A DNA stretch of 64,000 nt from Roseobacter sp. HKCCD6576-2 (GTDB lineage: Bacteria > Pseudomonadota > Alphaproteobacteria > Rhodobacterales > Rhodobacteraceae). The stretch lies in assembly GCF_013179285.1 (NCBI RefSeq), contig NZ_WVNW01000002.1:682001-746000 (forward strand). The letters are read 5' to 3'. The notes beneath the pieces are model-generated. The model worked only from the letters and a program-made list of their open reading frames with translations. It had not been told where the DNA came from and ran no database searches. The position numbers were made by a program, and so were the translations under genes. Within the stretch, counting starts at the first letter, position 1. Every line of letters starts with the position of its first letter. Below, piece after piece: positions 35,526 through 44,193 of this stretch.

Positions 35526-36679
35526 CAGCGTCGCTCTCCCGCGCCCAAAGGTGTCGCCGGGGTCTCTCTGGGCACCCGACCGTATTCCTGCGGCAGCGAA
35601 CAGGTCTTCAACTGCGGCATCACCTTTTCGCCGAAATGCCGGCATTCGTCGAGATGTGGATAGCCGGAGAAGATAAAGGCGCGGATGCCCATTTTCTGAT
35701 AGGCTTCGATCTCGGAGAGCACTTGGTCGGTGGAGCCGACAAGCGCCGCGCCGCAGCCCGACCGCGCCCTGCCGATCCCAGTCCAGAGATGCGGCTCCAC
35801 ATAGCCGAATTTATCCGCCAGCTCGCGGGCCCTCGCCTGATGCGCAACCCCAAGCGAGATCGAGTCATGCGCCCGGTCGCGGATCAGTTTGCCATATTCG
35901 TCATCCAGCTTGCTGGTCAGATACTCCGCGTATTCTCGGGCCTCCGCCTCGGTATCGCGGACGATCATATGCACGCGCAGCCCATAATCGAGCGTTCTGT
36001 CATAGCGCTCCGCCACCGCGTTAACGGCTTTCATCCGCTCCGCGATCTGCTCTTTCGGCTCGGGCCACATCAGATAAACGTCGCAATGCTGCCCGCAGAG
36101 ATCCAAAGCCGCCGGGGAATACCCGCCGAAATACAAGAGTGGCCCGCCGATCTGGTAGGGTCGCGCCGGATCGGTGGTTAAGCCTTGGAAATTATAGACT
36201 TCACCCTCGTAGTTAATCTCATCTTGGGTCCAAGCCTGTTTCAGAATCTCCACCACTTCACGCGAGCGTTGATAGCGGAACCCGCTTTCGGCCACCTCGC
36301 CGGGGAAATCCGAGGAGATGATGTTCACCGTCAGCCGCCCCTCCAGCATATGGTCCAGCGTGGCGATGGTGCGGGCCAGCATGATCGGCTGCATCTCGCC
36401 GCAACGCACCGCGGCCAACATGTTGATCCGATCCGTGATCGGGGCACAGCCCGCGACAAAGCTGAGGGTATCTTGGCCCACCTGATAGCTCGACGGGCAT
36501 AGGATATTGCGGAAGCCTTGCGCCTCCGCCTCCTTCAGGATCGACGAGCAATGCGCCCACGATGAGCGCAGATCACCATCGGGCACGCCCAGAAACTGAT
36601 AATCATCGGAACAAAGCGCGGCGAACCAAGAGACCTCGGCGGCGTCCAAATCGGCGGATGTCACGGGCACAACTGTCAT
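35525..36679 (-). CDS. smoC: LLM-class flavin monooxygenase, SmoC-like (sulfoquinovose monooxygenase)
   Basis: A 384-residue bacterial-luciferase-like monooxygenase of the SsuD (alkanesulfonate monooxygenase) group. The residues that bind the sulfonate in SsuD have counterparts: Arg235 and His237 in GLRVH, Arg306 in GRARSG and Tyr340 in SGYPHLDE. Such enzymes use FMNH2 and O2 to release sulfite. The adjoining AKR makes sulfoquinovose the most likely substrate, giving 6-oxo-glucose. The flavin reductase partner (SmoA) is not in the window. Start at 36679 follows GGAGGATAAAG. It is divergent from a GntR regulator, as a regulated catabolic gene should be. Confidence 0.7.
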   Translation of the reverse strand: MTVVPVTSADLDAAEVSWFAALCSDDYQFLGVPDGDLRSSWAHCSSILKEAEAQGFRNILCPSSYQVGQDTLSFVAGCAPITDRINMLAAVRCGEMQPIMLARTIATLDHMLEGRLTVNIISSDFPGEVAESGFRYQRSREVVEILKQAWTQDEINYEGEVYNFQGLTTDPARPYQIGGPLLYFGGYSPAALDLCGQHCDVYLMWPEPKEQIAERMKAVNAVAERYDRTLDYGLRVHMIVRDTEAEAREYAEYLTSKLDDEYGKLIRDRAHDSISLGVAHQARARELADKFGYVEPHLWTGIGRARSGCGAALVGSTDQVLSEIEAYQKMGIRAFIFSGYPHLDECRHFGEKVMPQLKTCSLPQEYGRVPRETPATPLGAGERR

Positions 36680-36774
36680 CTTTATCCTCCCCGGATGCGC
36701 AGTTTTGTCTTGCGTAGCACTCGCTTTAGAGTAGATCAATGCTATATCAATTTCCACGCGGGAGGGCGTGAGAG

Positions 36775-37479
36775 GTGACCGAGCCCGGCGCGCTTCCGGC
36801 GTATTTGCAAATCAGCGAGATGCTGATCCGCGACATCGCGGCGGGGCGCTTGGCCGATGGGCAGCGCCTGCCGCCCGAGCGCGAGATGGCCGCCGAGCAT
36901 GGTGTATCGGTCATGACCCTGCGCAAGGCGTTAGCCGAATTGGAGACCCGCAAGCTGCTTGAGCGGCGCCAAGGGTCGGGCAACACGATCCGTGCGAATG
37001 GCGAGATTGGGGGCGTCTACGCGCTTTTCCGTCTGGAACTGCTGGAAGGCGGCGGCTTTCCAACAGCGCGCGTACTGGACGTGTCGCGGGAAGCGAAACC
37101 AGACAATATCCCCGATCTGGGCAGCGACACCCCGTTCGCCTGGCGCATTCGGCGGGTCAGGTCGCTCAACCGGCAACCGGTCTCGGCCGAGGAGATTTGG
37201 CTCGACGGGCGATTTACCGAAACACTCGCCGCCGACGAGCTCAGCCAATCGCTCTATCTCTACTACCGCGAGACCTTGAAACTCGCGATCCTCCGGGCTG
37301 AGGATCGGGTGGGCGTCGATACGGCACCGGATTGGACCCCGGACGAGATTGGCCTGCCCTCCGGCGCGCCAGCCTGTTTGGTGGCACGTCGAACCTGGAG
37401 CCAAGCCAATGACCCCATCGAGTTTTCTCGCTCTTGGGTGAACACAAGCCGTGCATGCTACGTCGCACGGATCAGCTAG
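36775..37479 (+). CDS. GntR-family transcriptional regulator (HutC/UTRA type)
   Basis: A 234-residue regulator. The N-terminal winged helix contains LPPEREMAAEHGVSVMTLRKAL; the C-terminal UTRA domain, of the fold that binds small sugars or phosphosugars, spans about 85-230. It begins with GTG eight bases after GGAGGG. It is divergent from the smoC-smoB-like pair and heads a plus-strand unit with a Gfo/Idh gene, a kinase and nagA, so it probably controls both arms. SmoD of the known sulfoquinovose cluster is also a GntR-type regulator. I could not identify a convincing operator in the 95-base gap. Confidence 0.88.
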   Translation: MTEPGALPAYLQISEMLIRDIAAGRLADGQRLPPEREMAAEHGVSVMTLRKALAELETRKLLERRQGSGNTIRANGEIGGVYALFRLELLEGGGFPTARVLDVSREAKPDNIPDLGSDTPFAWRIRRVRSLNRQPVSAEEIWLDGRFTETLAADELSQSLYLYYRETLKLAILRAEDRVGVDTAPDWTPDEIGLPSGAPACLVARRTWSQANDPIEFSRSWVNTSRACYVARIS

Positions 37480-37494
37480 CAGAAAGACACGACT

Positions 37495-38574
37495 ATGAGA
37501 TACGGCATCATTGGCTGCGGCATGATGGGGCAAGAGCATATCCGCAACATCCGCCTTCTGGGCGATTGTGAGGTGCGCGCGATTGTCGAGCCGGACCCGG
37601 GCATGCGGGCGCAGGCTTTGGGTTTGGTTCCCGACGCTTTCGCTTGCGACAGTATCTCCGAATTGGTGGCGCGGGACGATGTGGATGTCGTGGTGATTGC
37701 CACGCCGAATTATCAACACCTGGCGCAGCTTGAGGAGATTGCAGCGACCCGCGCCCTACCGGTTCTGGTCGAGAAGCCCGTCTATACTGATCCGGCAGAA
37801 CTGCCCCGATTGAAACGGTTGGAACAGAGCTATGGCGCGCTGATTTGGGTGGCGTTGGAATATCGCTATATGCCGCCAATCGCGAAGTTCCTCGATTTGG
37901 CCGAGCGGGAGACCGGCGGCGTATCGATGTTGAGCATTCGCGAGCATCGGTTCCCCTTCTTGGAGAAGGTCGGAGATTGGAACCGCTTCAACCAGAAAAC
38001 CGGCGGCACGATGGTCGAAAAATGCTGCCATTTCTTTGATTTGATGCGGGTGACCCTCGGCGCTGAACCGGTGCGCGTCATGGCCAGCGCAGGACAGGTC
38101 CTGAACCATTTGAGCGAACAATATCAGGGTATGACCCCAGACATCTGGGACAGCGGCTATGTGATCGTCGATTTTGACAACGGCGCGCGGGGCATGTTGG
38201 AATTATGCATGTTCGCAGAAGGCGCGCGCTATCAAGAGGAGCTTTCCGCAATTGGGCCAACCGGCAAGATCGAAGCGCTTGTGCCCGGCCCCGGGCGGTT
38301 CTGGCCCACTCATTTGGGACCGGCCCCAACCCCGAAAGTCATCGTCAGCCCACGTGCTCCGCAAGGCCCGCGCGAGATGGAAATCCCCGTCGATCCAACC
38401 TTGCTTGACGCAGGTGACCATAACGGCGCAACCTTTTATCAACACCAGTTGTTTTTGGCAGCGGCCCAGGACGGCACAGCGCCGGCGGTCAGCCTGAGCG
38501 ACGGGATCGCCGCCGTCCGCATGGGGCTTGCGGCGCAAGAGGCGGCGCGCGAGGCGCGGGTTGTAACGCTCTAA
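37495..38574 (+). CDS. Gfo/Idh/MocA-family oxidoreductase 4
   Basis: A 359-residue protein with GCGMMG at 7-12, EKP at 93-95, and His177 and Asp180 in the active-site region. It is 15 bases after the GntR gene and followed by the sugar kinase and nagA. In this setting it may be a dehydrogenase or an NAD-dependent glycosidase: GH109 (N-acetylgalactosaminidase) and GH188 (sulfoquinovosidase) have this fold and act through a transient 3-keto sugar. The family assignment is firm, the function is not. Confidence 0.83.
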   Translation: MRYGIIGCGMMGQEHIRNIRLLGDCEVRAIVEPDPGMRAQALGLVPDAFACDSISELVARDDVDVVVIATPNYQHLAQLEEIAATRALPVLVEKPVYTDPAELPRLKRLEQSYGALIWVALEYRYMPPIAKFLDLAERETGGVSMLSIREHRFPFLEKVGDWNRFNQKTGGTMVEKCCHFFDLMRVTLGAEPVRVMASAGQVLNHLSEQYQGMTPDIWDSGYVIVDFDNGARGMLELCMFAEGARYQEELSAIGPTGKIEALVPGPGRFWPTHLGPAPTPKVIVSPRAPQGPREMEIPVDPTLLDAGDHNGATFYQHQLFLAAAQDGTAPAVSLSDGIAAVRMGLAAQEAAREARVVTL

Positions 38575-38613
38575 GACTGGCGGAGACCCTTTGGCCCGCA
38601 TAGATTGCCGGAT

Positions 38614-39456
38614 ATGAGAGCGCGGATCACCATAGGGATCGATGGCGGCGGCAGCGGCTGCCGCGTGGCCATTCGTTTGCCCGGTGGCGGGGTGATGCGG
38701 GTCAATGGCGGGCCGGCCAATGCGTTCACCGACCCCGCCGGAGCCGCCATCGAACTGTCGGAAACACTGGGCCGCGGCTTATCTCAAGCTGGATTGACCC
38801 GCGCGGTTTTGCCCCGCGCCCGGATTTGCGCCGGGATCGCAGGCTGCCGCTTGCCAGAATTGGCCAAGGATCTGGCTGCCCGCCTGCCCTTCCCCGCGCA
38901 GATCGTCGATGACAGCGTCACCGCGCTTCATGGCGCGTTTGACGGGGCGGATGGCACCTTGGTCAGTCTTGGCACAGGGTCGTTTTTCATCCGCAAGGCG
39001 GGCGAGACGGTGACCCATCTCGGCGGTTGGGGGTTTCAGCTTGGCGATGAAGCCTCGGGCGCTTGGCTCGGGCGGCGTTTGGTTGCCGTGAGCTTGCAGG
39101 CCAGCGAGGGCCGGATGGCCACAGATGCGCTGTCGGAGGTCGTGATGGTACGGCTGGCCCCACACCCGCTGCTCACACTGCAAGATGCGGACCCAAGCGA
39201 TTATGCGGCGCTTGCGCCCTTGGTGTTGGACCATGCCGAAACCGGAACCGGGCAACAGCTCCTCTCCGAAACGATGGCGGAGATCAGCCGGGGCCTGGAA
39301 GATCTGGGTCATGAAACCGGTGCGCCCCTGGTCATCGCGGGTGGGTTTGGCCAAGCGCTGACTCCCTTTCTACCGGAGCCCCTCCGCGTGAGCCTGGTTG
39401 CGCCCAAAGACACCGCATTGGATGGCGCATTGGCAATGGCGGCCGCGCTGCCATGA
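38614..39456 (+). CDS. BadF/BadG-type sugar kinase (N-acetylglucosamine kinase-like)
   Basis: A 280-residue ASKHA-fold kinase. The phosphate-1 loop GIDGGGSGCR is at about 8-17, an acidic DDSVTALHGA segment is in the middle, SLGTGS forms phosphate-2, and GGFGQAL is the adenosine motif. The family includes N-acetylglucosamine kinases and glucosamine kinases. Its stop overlaps the nagA start by four bases, supporting an amino-sugar substrate whose 6-phosphate goes to NagA. I chose ATG 38614 over an upstream TTG because it starts two residues before the first strand. Confidence 0.8.
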   Translation: MRARITIGIDGGGSGCRVAIRLPGGGVMRVNGGPANAFTDPAGAAIELSETLGRGLSQAGLTRAVLPRARICAGIAGCRLPELAKDLAARLPFPAQIVDDSVTALHGAFDGADGTLVSLGTGSFFIRKAGETVTHLGGWGFQLGDEASGAWLGRRLVAVSLQASEGRMATDALSEVVMVRLAPHPLLTLQDADPSDYAALAPLVLDHAETGTGQQLLSETMAEISRGLEDLGHETGAPLVIAGGFGQALTPFLPEPLRVSLVAPKDTALDGALAMAAALP

Positions 39457-40565
39457 TCCTGAAAGGCGTGAATATTCTTGACGGCGACGGCTGGCGCAAA
39501 GGCGTCGATATCGAAATCGCCGATGGCCATGTGGCCAGCATCAGCCAGAGTGTGGCGATCCCCGGAGCGAAAACCGTCTTCCCCGGATTGGTGGATCTCC
39601 AGGTGAATGGTGGCGATGGTCTGATGCTGGGCGATTGCCAAAGCGCCGCCGATATCCGCCGGATCATGGCCGCGCATCGCAGGCTTGGCACGGGTTTTAT
39701 CCTCCCGACGCTAATTTCGGACAGCATGGAGGTAACGGCGCGGGTGATCGACCTAACGGCACAGGCGATGGCGGATGAGCCAGGGCTGTTGGGCCTGCAT
39801 CTAGAGGGGCCGCATTTGGCGGTGCCTGGCGCGCATGATCCGGCAAAGCTTCGACCGATGACCGAGGCCGATCTGTCGCTGTATCTTGACGCGAAAGCAC
39901 GGCTTGGAAGTTTGATGATCACGCTCGCGCCTGAGCAGGTCAGCTTGCCACAGATCAGCGCCTTAGCTGAGGCTGGCATCACCGTCTCGCTCGGGCATAG
40001 CGCTTGCGATTATGACATGGCGATCGCCGCCTTCGACGCCGGCGGGCGGATGGCGACGCATCTCTATAATGCGATGTCGGGGGTGCATCATCGGGCCCCG
40101 GGGCTGGTCGGGGCCGCACTGGACCGGGCGGAGGCCTTTGGGCTGATCGCGGATGGGCATCATGTGCATGACGCCTGCTTGCGTCTGGCGGCCCGCGCCC
40201 GTCCCGATGCTTTGATGCTTGTCAGCGATGCGATGGCCGTTGCGGGAACCGATGTAACCCGTTTTCAGTTGAACGGTCGGGCGATTCAGCGGCGGGAGGG
40301 GCGCCTGACCCTGGCGGATGGTACATTGGCCGGTGCCGATACCAGCCTGCTTGATAGCGTGATGTATCTGGCCCAGGTGCTGAATCGCCCGCCCGTGGAC
40401 ACGCTACCATTCGCATTTGATCGGCCTTGGCGTCTTCTGACCGGCGCGCCGGCCCGGATTGCCGATGGTACTCGCGCGCAGTTCTGCGTCTCAGATGCTG
40501 ATGGGATCACAAGCTTTGACAATGGCGAAGCGATCTTCTTCAGGCCCCACGATCACAGCGCCTGA
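39453..40565 (+). CDS. nagA: N-acetylglucosamine-6-phosphate deacetylase
   Basis: A 370-residue amidohydrolase that removes acetate from GlcNAc-6-phosphate. Metal ligands Glu118 (LHLEGPHL), His182 (GHS) and His203 (ATHLYNAM) and the catalytic Asp259 (LVSDAM) are present. The first-site motif is LQVNG as in E. coli NagA, so one metal is expected. It is translationally coupled to the kinase. NagB (glucosamine-6-phosphate deaminase) is missing from the window. Its 3' end overlaps the convergent VIT-like gene by 13 bases. Confidence 0.92.
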   Translation: MILKGVNILDGDGWRKGVDIEIADGHVASISQSVAIPGAKTVFPGLVDLQVNGGDGLMLGDCQSAADIRRIMAAHRRLGTGFILPTLISDSMEVTARVIDLTAQAMADEPGLLGLHLEGPHLAVPGAHDPAKLRPMTEADLSLYLDAKARLGSLMITLAPEQVSLPQISALAEAGITVSLGHSACDYDMAIAAFDAGGRMATHLYNAMSGVHHRAPGLVGAALDRAEAFGLIADGHHVHDACLRLAARARPDALMLVSDAMAVAGTDVTRFQLNGRAIQRREGRLTLADGTLAGADTSLLDSVMYLAQVLNRPPVDTLPFAFDRPWRLLTGAPARIADGTRAQFCVSDADGITSFDNGEAIFFRPHDHSA

Positions 40566-41263
40566 CCGACCAGCGCACCAATTGCCGACGTCGCCGCCAT
40601 CGCCAGAACGCCCCAAAGCATCACCCGCCCTGCCGCGCGCAATTTCGGCGCCCCGCCCGCATGAGCCCCAAGCGCACCAAGTATTGCCAAAGCGACCAAG
40701 GTTGCGCCGCCGACCAGCGGTAAGACCGAAGCAATCGGGCTGATCGCGGAGACAGTCAGAGGCACGGCTGCGCCCAAAGCGAAGGTCAAAGCGGAGACTA
40801 ACGCCGCTTGCAACGGCCGCGGTGGCGACAGATCTGTCAGCCCGATCTCATCGCGCAGATGGGTGCCAAGCGCATCGGCTTGGGTCAATTCTTGCGCGAC
40901 GCGCGCCGCCAGTGCCTGGCTCAGGCCCCGCTCTTCATAGATCGCTTCCAACTCGCGCAGCTCGCCGTCCGGATTGCGGGTCAACTCGGCCTTCTCGCGT
41001 GCGATGTCGGCGCGTTCCACATCCGCTTGGGAGGAGACGGAGACATATTCCCCCGCTGCCATGCTCATCGCGCCTGCAACCATCCCGGCGACACCCGCCA
41101 AAATCATCTCCACCCGGTCCGCACCGCCAGCGGCGACCCCGACAATCAAGGAGGCCGTCGACAGGATGCCATCATTCGCCCCCATCACAGCGGCGCGGAG
41201 CCAGCCGGACCGGCCCGAGAGATGCGGTTCTTTGTGAGCGGAATACTCTGGCGCGTGTGGCAT
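40553..41263 (-). CDS. VIT1/CCC1-family membrane protein (iron/manganese transport type)
   Basis: A 236-residue membrane protein with five predicted helices. The hallmark GANDGILSTASLIVGVAAG lies in the first helix, followed by the AMSMAAGEYVSVSSQ second helix. A cytosolic metal-binding domain of Glu-rich helices (about 80-140) precedes the last three helices. Family members move Fe2+ or Mn2+ out of the cytoplasm. It stands alone and shares its 3' end with nagA; there is no link to the sugar island apart from the overlap. Confidence 0.87.
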   Translation of the reverse strand: MPHAPEYSAHKEPHLSGRSGWLRAAVMGANDGILSTASLIVGVAAGGADRVEMILAGVAGMVAGAMSMAAGEYVSVSSQADVERADIAREKAELTRNPDGELRELEAIYEERGLSQALAARVAQELTQADALGTHLRDEIGLTDLSPPRPLQAALVSALTFALGAAVPLTVSAISPIASVLPLVGGATLVALAILGALGAHAGGAPKLRAAGRVMLWGVLAMAATSAIGALVGQAL

Positions 41264-41290
41264 GCTGGCTCTTTGGCTGGCGAGGGTGAT

Positions 41291-42703
41291 TTACGGGTTC
41301 GGGAGGCCGATCTTACCCGGGTTGAGGATGTTCAGCGGGTCGATCCCGGCTTTGATCCCCGCCATGACCTCCATCGCGGGGGCGCCGAGTTCTTTTACAA
41401 GATAGGGCGCTTTGCCCTGGCCGATCCCATGTTCGCCGGTGCAGGTCCCGTCCATCGAAATCGCCAGATCGTTCAGCCAGCCGACGAAGTTCTCGGCCCG
41501 CGCAATTTCGGCGCTGTCCTCCATATCGATCAGCAGGAGGACGTGGAAATTCCCATCCCCCACATGGCCCACGACAGGCGCGACAAAACCCATTTCGGCG
41601 GTTTTCGCTTGCGCCGCCGTGACGCAATCGGCCAGGCGGCTGACCGGCACGCAGACATCGGTCGAAATGCCTTTGGCCCCAGGGCGCAAGCCGAGGCTCG
41701 CCCAATACGCATCATGACGGGCTTGCCAAAGTTTGTTGCGGTCTTCCTCGCGCGTCGTGGCTTGGAAATCATGGCCGCCAAAGTCTTCGGCGATCTCGCC
41801 AAAACTCGCGGCCTGTTCCGCAACACCGGCCGGCGAGCCGTGAAACTCCACCAGCAGCAGCGGCGTCTCGGGCAAGCTGAGCTTGGAATAGGCATTTACG
41901 GCTTTCACCGTCAGGGCATCCAAAAGCTCGATCCGCGCCACCGGCAGGCCGAACTGGATCGTCGCGATCACCGTGTTGCACGCCGCCTCAACGCTCGGAA
42001 AAGAACATGTCGCCGCTGAGATCGCCTCGGGGATGCCCTGCAAACGCAGCGTCAGCTCGGTGATCAGGCCAAGCGTGCCCTCAGAGCCGACCATCAGGCG
42101 GGTCAGGTCATACCCTGCGGAGGTCTTCCGAGCTCGCGCGGCGGTTTTGAGCACCTCCCCGGACGGCAACACCGCTTTCAGGGCCAGCACATTGTCCTTC
42201 ATCGTGCCATAGCGCACCGCGTTGGTGCCGCTGGCATTGGTCGCCGCCATGCCGCCAAGCGAGGCATCCGCGCCCGGATCGATGGGGAAGAACAGCCCGG
42301 TATCGCGCAGATGCGTGTTCAGCGCCTTCCGGGTCACGCCGGGCTGGATCACCACATCCATATCTTCGGCATTCACGGCAAGGATCTGATCCATCTGGCT
42401 CAGATCGACGCTGATCCCTCCTGCGGGGGCGTTGACATGGCCCTCAAGCGAGGTGCCGGTGCCAAATGGGATGATCGGCACGCGATGTTCGGCGCAAACC
42501 CGCATGATCTCCTGCACCTCTTCGGTGGAACGCGCAAAGACCACGCCATCGGGCGGCTGATTCCGGAGCCAAGTCGTTGTGTGGCCGTGCTGCTCGCGCA
42601 TCGCCTGTCCGGTCTCGAACCGCGGCCCGAACCGTTGCGCCAAGATGCCGAGCGCGGTGGCAATCCCCGCCTCATTGCGGGGCATATCCGCCAAAATGGC
42701 CAT
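41291..42703 (-). CDS. FAD-linked oxidase (GlcD / D-lactate dehydrogenase-like)
   Basis: A 470-residue VAO/PCMH flavoprotein. FAD_binding_4 comprises about 40-220 with the GTGTSLEGHVN and PGADASLGGMAATNASG motifs. The C-terminal FAD-oxidase domain ends with GEHGIGQGK and ILNPGKI. It oxidises a 2-hydroxyacid such as D-lactate, glycolate or D-2-hydroxyglutarate with electron transfer to the respiratory chain. Start chosen at 42703, preceded by GGAAGGA. No glcE/glcF partners are adjacent, so a stand-alone D-lactate dehydrogenase is more likely than the glycolate oxidase complex. Confidence 0.88.
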   Translation of the reverse strand: MAILADMPRNEAGIATALGILAQRFGPRFETGQAMREQHGHTTTWLRNQPPDGVVFARSTEEVQEIMRVCAEHRVPIIPFGTGTSLEGHVNAPAGGISVDLSQMDQILAVNAEDMDVVIQPGVTRKALNTHLRDTGLFFPIDPGADASLGGMAATNASGTNAVRYGTMKDNVLALKAVLPSGEVLKTAARARKTSAGYDLTRLMVGSEGTLGLITELTLRLQGIPEAISAATCSFPSVEAACNTVIATIQFGLPVARIELLDALTVKAVNAYSKLSLPETPLLLVEFHGSPAGVAEQAASFGEIAEDFGGHDFQATTREEDRNKLWQARHDAYWASLGLRPGAKGISTDVCVPVSRLADCVTAAQAKTAEMGFVAPVVGHVGDGNFHVLLLIDMEDSAEIARAENFVGWLNDLAISMDGTCTGEHGIGQGKAPYLVKELGAPAMEVMAGIKAGIDPLNILNPGKIGLPNP

Positions 42704-43131
42704 CGCCAGATCCTTCCCGAAGAAATCCACGCACAGATTAGCGGGCGGGTTTGGGCGAGGCAATTGGCGGTGGACCGGATGGGAGCGACCCATTGTCCAC
42801 CAGTCTCCGATATCTAATCCGGAAAATCACGTGCATGTCGTCCCTCTGTCGCGCAGCCGTCACATTCGAGGTCGACACTTTCTGCACCCGCCTGACCTTC
42901 CCGATGCGGGAGCCTGCCCTAGCCGGGATCAACCGCACTGTCCCCCATCCGCGCGGCCCCCGGCAGAAGATGGGGGTCGGCCCCTGACGATCAGAAGGTG
43001 TCTTACGCGACCCGTGGATTGCCCGCGGTACAACCCAGTTTCATGACGATCAGGGGTGGCTCTTCGGGCTGCCCCTTTTTCGGCGCCCTACCCCATGATA
43101 AGCGGCTCTTCGCAACAGGGGAGCCACCGGC
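42704..43131. other. 428-base intergenic region without a recognised gene
   Basis: I see no supported coding frame here. It contains an inverted repeat CCCCCATC/GATGGGGG (42942-42949 and 42969-42976, loop 19) and a ten-base direct repeat TGACGATCAG (42985-42994 and 43044-43053). The region must hold the promoters of the GlcD-like gene and the nitrilase gene, which diverge from it. No operator could be assigned. Confidence 0.6.
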
Positions 43132-44121
43132 ATGAAGATCATCCGTTCCGAGATCAGACCAGACGGACATGAAAGCGACCGGCTCGCGGTTGGGATCGCG
43201 CAGATCGCGCCCATATGGCTGAACCGCGCGGCGACGTTGGAGAAAGTGATGGCTGCGACGACGGAGGCCGCCGATGCGGGTTGCGATCTCGTCGTCTTTG
43301 GCGAGGCTCTGGTGCCGGGCTATCCGGTTTGGATAGAGCGCACGGATGGCGCGCGCTTCAATGACCCGAAGCAGAAGGCGATCTATGCCCATTATGTCGA
43401 TCAGGGCGTGGTGATTGAGCGCGGCGATCTCGAGCCGCTTTGTGCCTTGGCCGCCGAACGGCAGATCGCGATCTATCTGGGCGTGATGGAGCGCGCACCG
43501 GATCGCGGCGGCCATAGCCTTTATTGTACGCTGGTTTATATCGGGCCGGATGGGCAGATCGGCTCTGTCCATCGCAAGCTGCACCCGACCTATGAAGAAC
43601 GGCTGGCCTGGGCCTCTGGCGACGGTCATGGGTTAAGGGTCCATGATCTCGGCCCGTTCCGTGTGGGCGGGCTGAATTGCTACGAAAACTGGTTGCCGCT
43701 TGCGCGCTCAGCGCTTTATGCGCAAGGTGAGAGCTTGCATGTGAGTGTCTGGCCCGGCGGTCTCCATAACACCTGCGATCTGCCCGTGTTCATCGCCAAA
43801 GAAAGCCGGTCTTATGTGATCGCGGCCAGTGGATTGCTGCGGGTGTCGGACCTGCCCGAGGATACGCTTGCCCGAGACGAGATCGTGGCGGCGGGTGGCG
43901 ATGTGATCTCGAACGGCGGCAGCACGATTGTGGCCCCGGATGGCACAGTGTTGGTTGATCCGGTTGTGGATGAGGAGGCCCTGATCGTGGCCGAAATCGA
44001 CGCAGGCGTCGTCCGCGGCGAACGGCAGAACCTCGATCAATCTGGGCATTATGCACGGCCAGATATCTTGCAACTCAACGTGAATCGAACCCGGCAGCGC
44101 CCGGTTCGATTTGACGACTAA
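43132..44121 (+). CDS. carbon-nitrogen hydrolase (nitrilase-type)
   Basis: A 329-residue nitrilase-superfamily protein. The catalytic triad is Glu58 (VFGEALVPGYP), Lys149 (HRKLHPTYEE) and Cys183 (LNCYENWLPLAR), with the second Glu155. The CYENWLPL sequence resembles the CWENYMPL of true aliphatic/aromatic nitrilases (branch 1), which convert R-CN to R-COOH and ammonia. The Trp after Cys is Tyr here, so amidase or cyanide-hydratase-like activity is possible. It is transcribed alone. Confidence 0.86.
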   Translation: MKIIRSEIRPDGHESDRLAVGIAQIAPIWLNRAATLEKVMAATTEAADAGCDLVVFGEALVPGYPVWIERTDGARFNDPKQKAIYAHYVDQGVVIERGDLEPLCALAAERQIAIYLGVMERAPDRGGHSLYCTLVYIGPDGQIGSVHRKLHPTYEERLAWASGDGHGLRVHDLGPFRVGGLNCYENWLPLARSALYAQGESLHVSVWPGGLHNTCDLPVFIAKESRSYVIAASGLLRVSDLPEDTLARDEIVAAGGDVISNGGSTIVAPDGTVLVDPVVDEEALIVAEIDAGVVRGERQNLDQSGHYARPDILQLNVNRTRQRPVRFDD

Positions 44122-44193
44122 GGTCTGTCATTTCACCGACGGCCCCGTTTGGCGGGATTTACTGCCGATCACTCAGACATGATCGGTTGCTCG

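Noticed and set aside
36680-36774. weak TAGCA/TGCTA inverted repeat between the smoC-like and GntR genes as an operator
   Set aside because: Only five-base arms about 20 bases apart; this does not match the known HutC-type GT-N-TA-N-AC pattern well enough to call.
42942-42976. CCCCCATC/GATGGGGG hairpin as a terminator
   Set aside because: Eight-base stem but 19-base loop, no T-run, and it lies upstream of both adjoining genes rather than after one.
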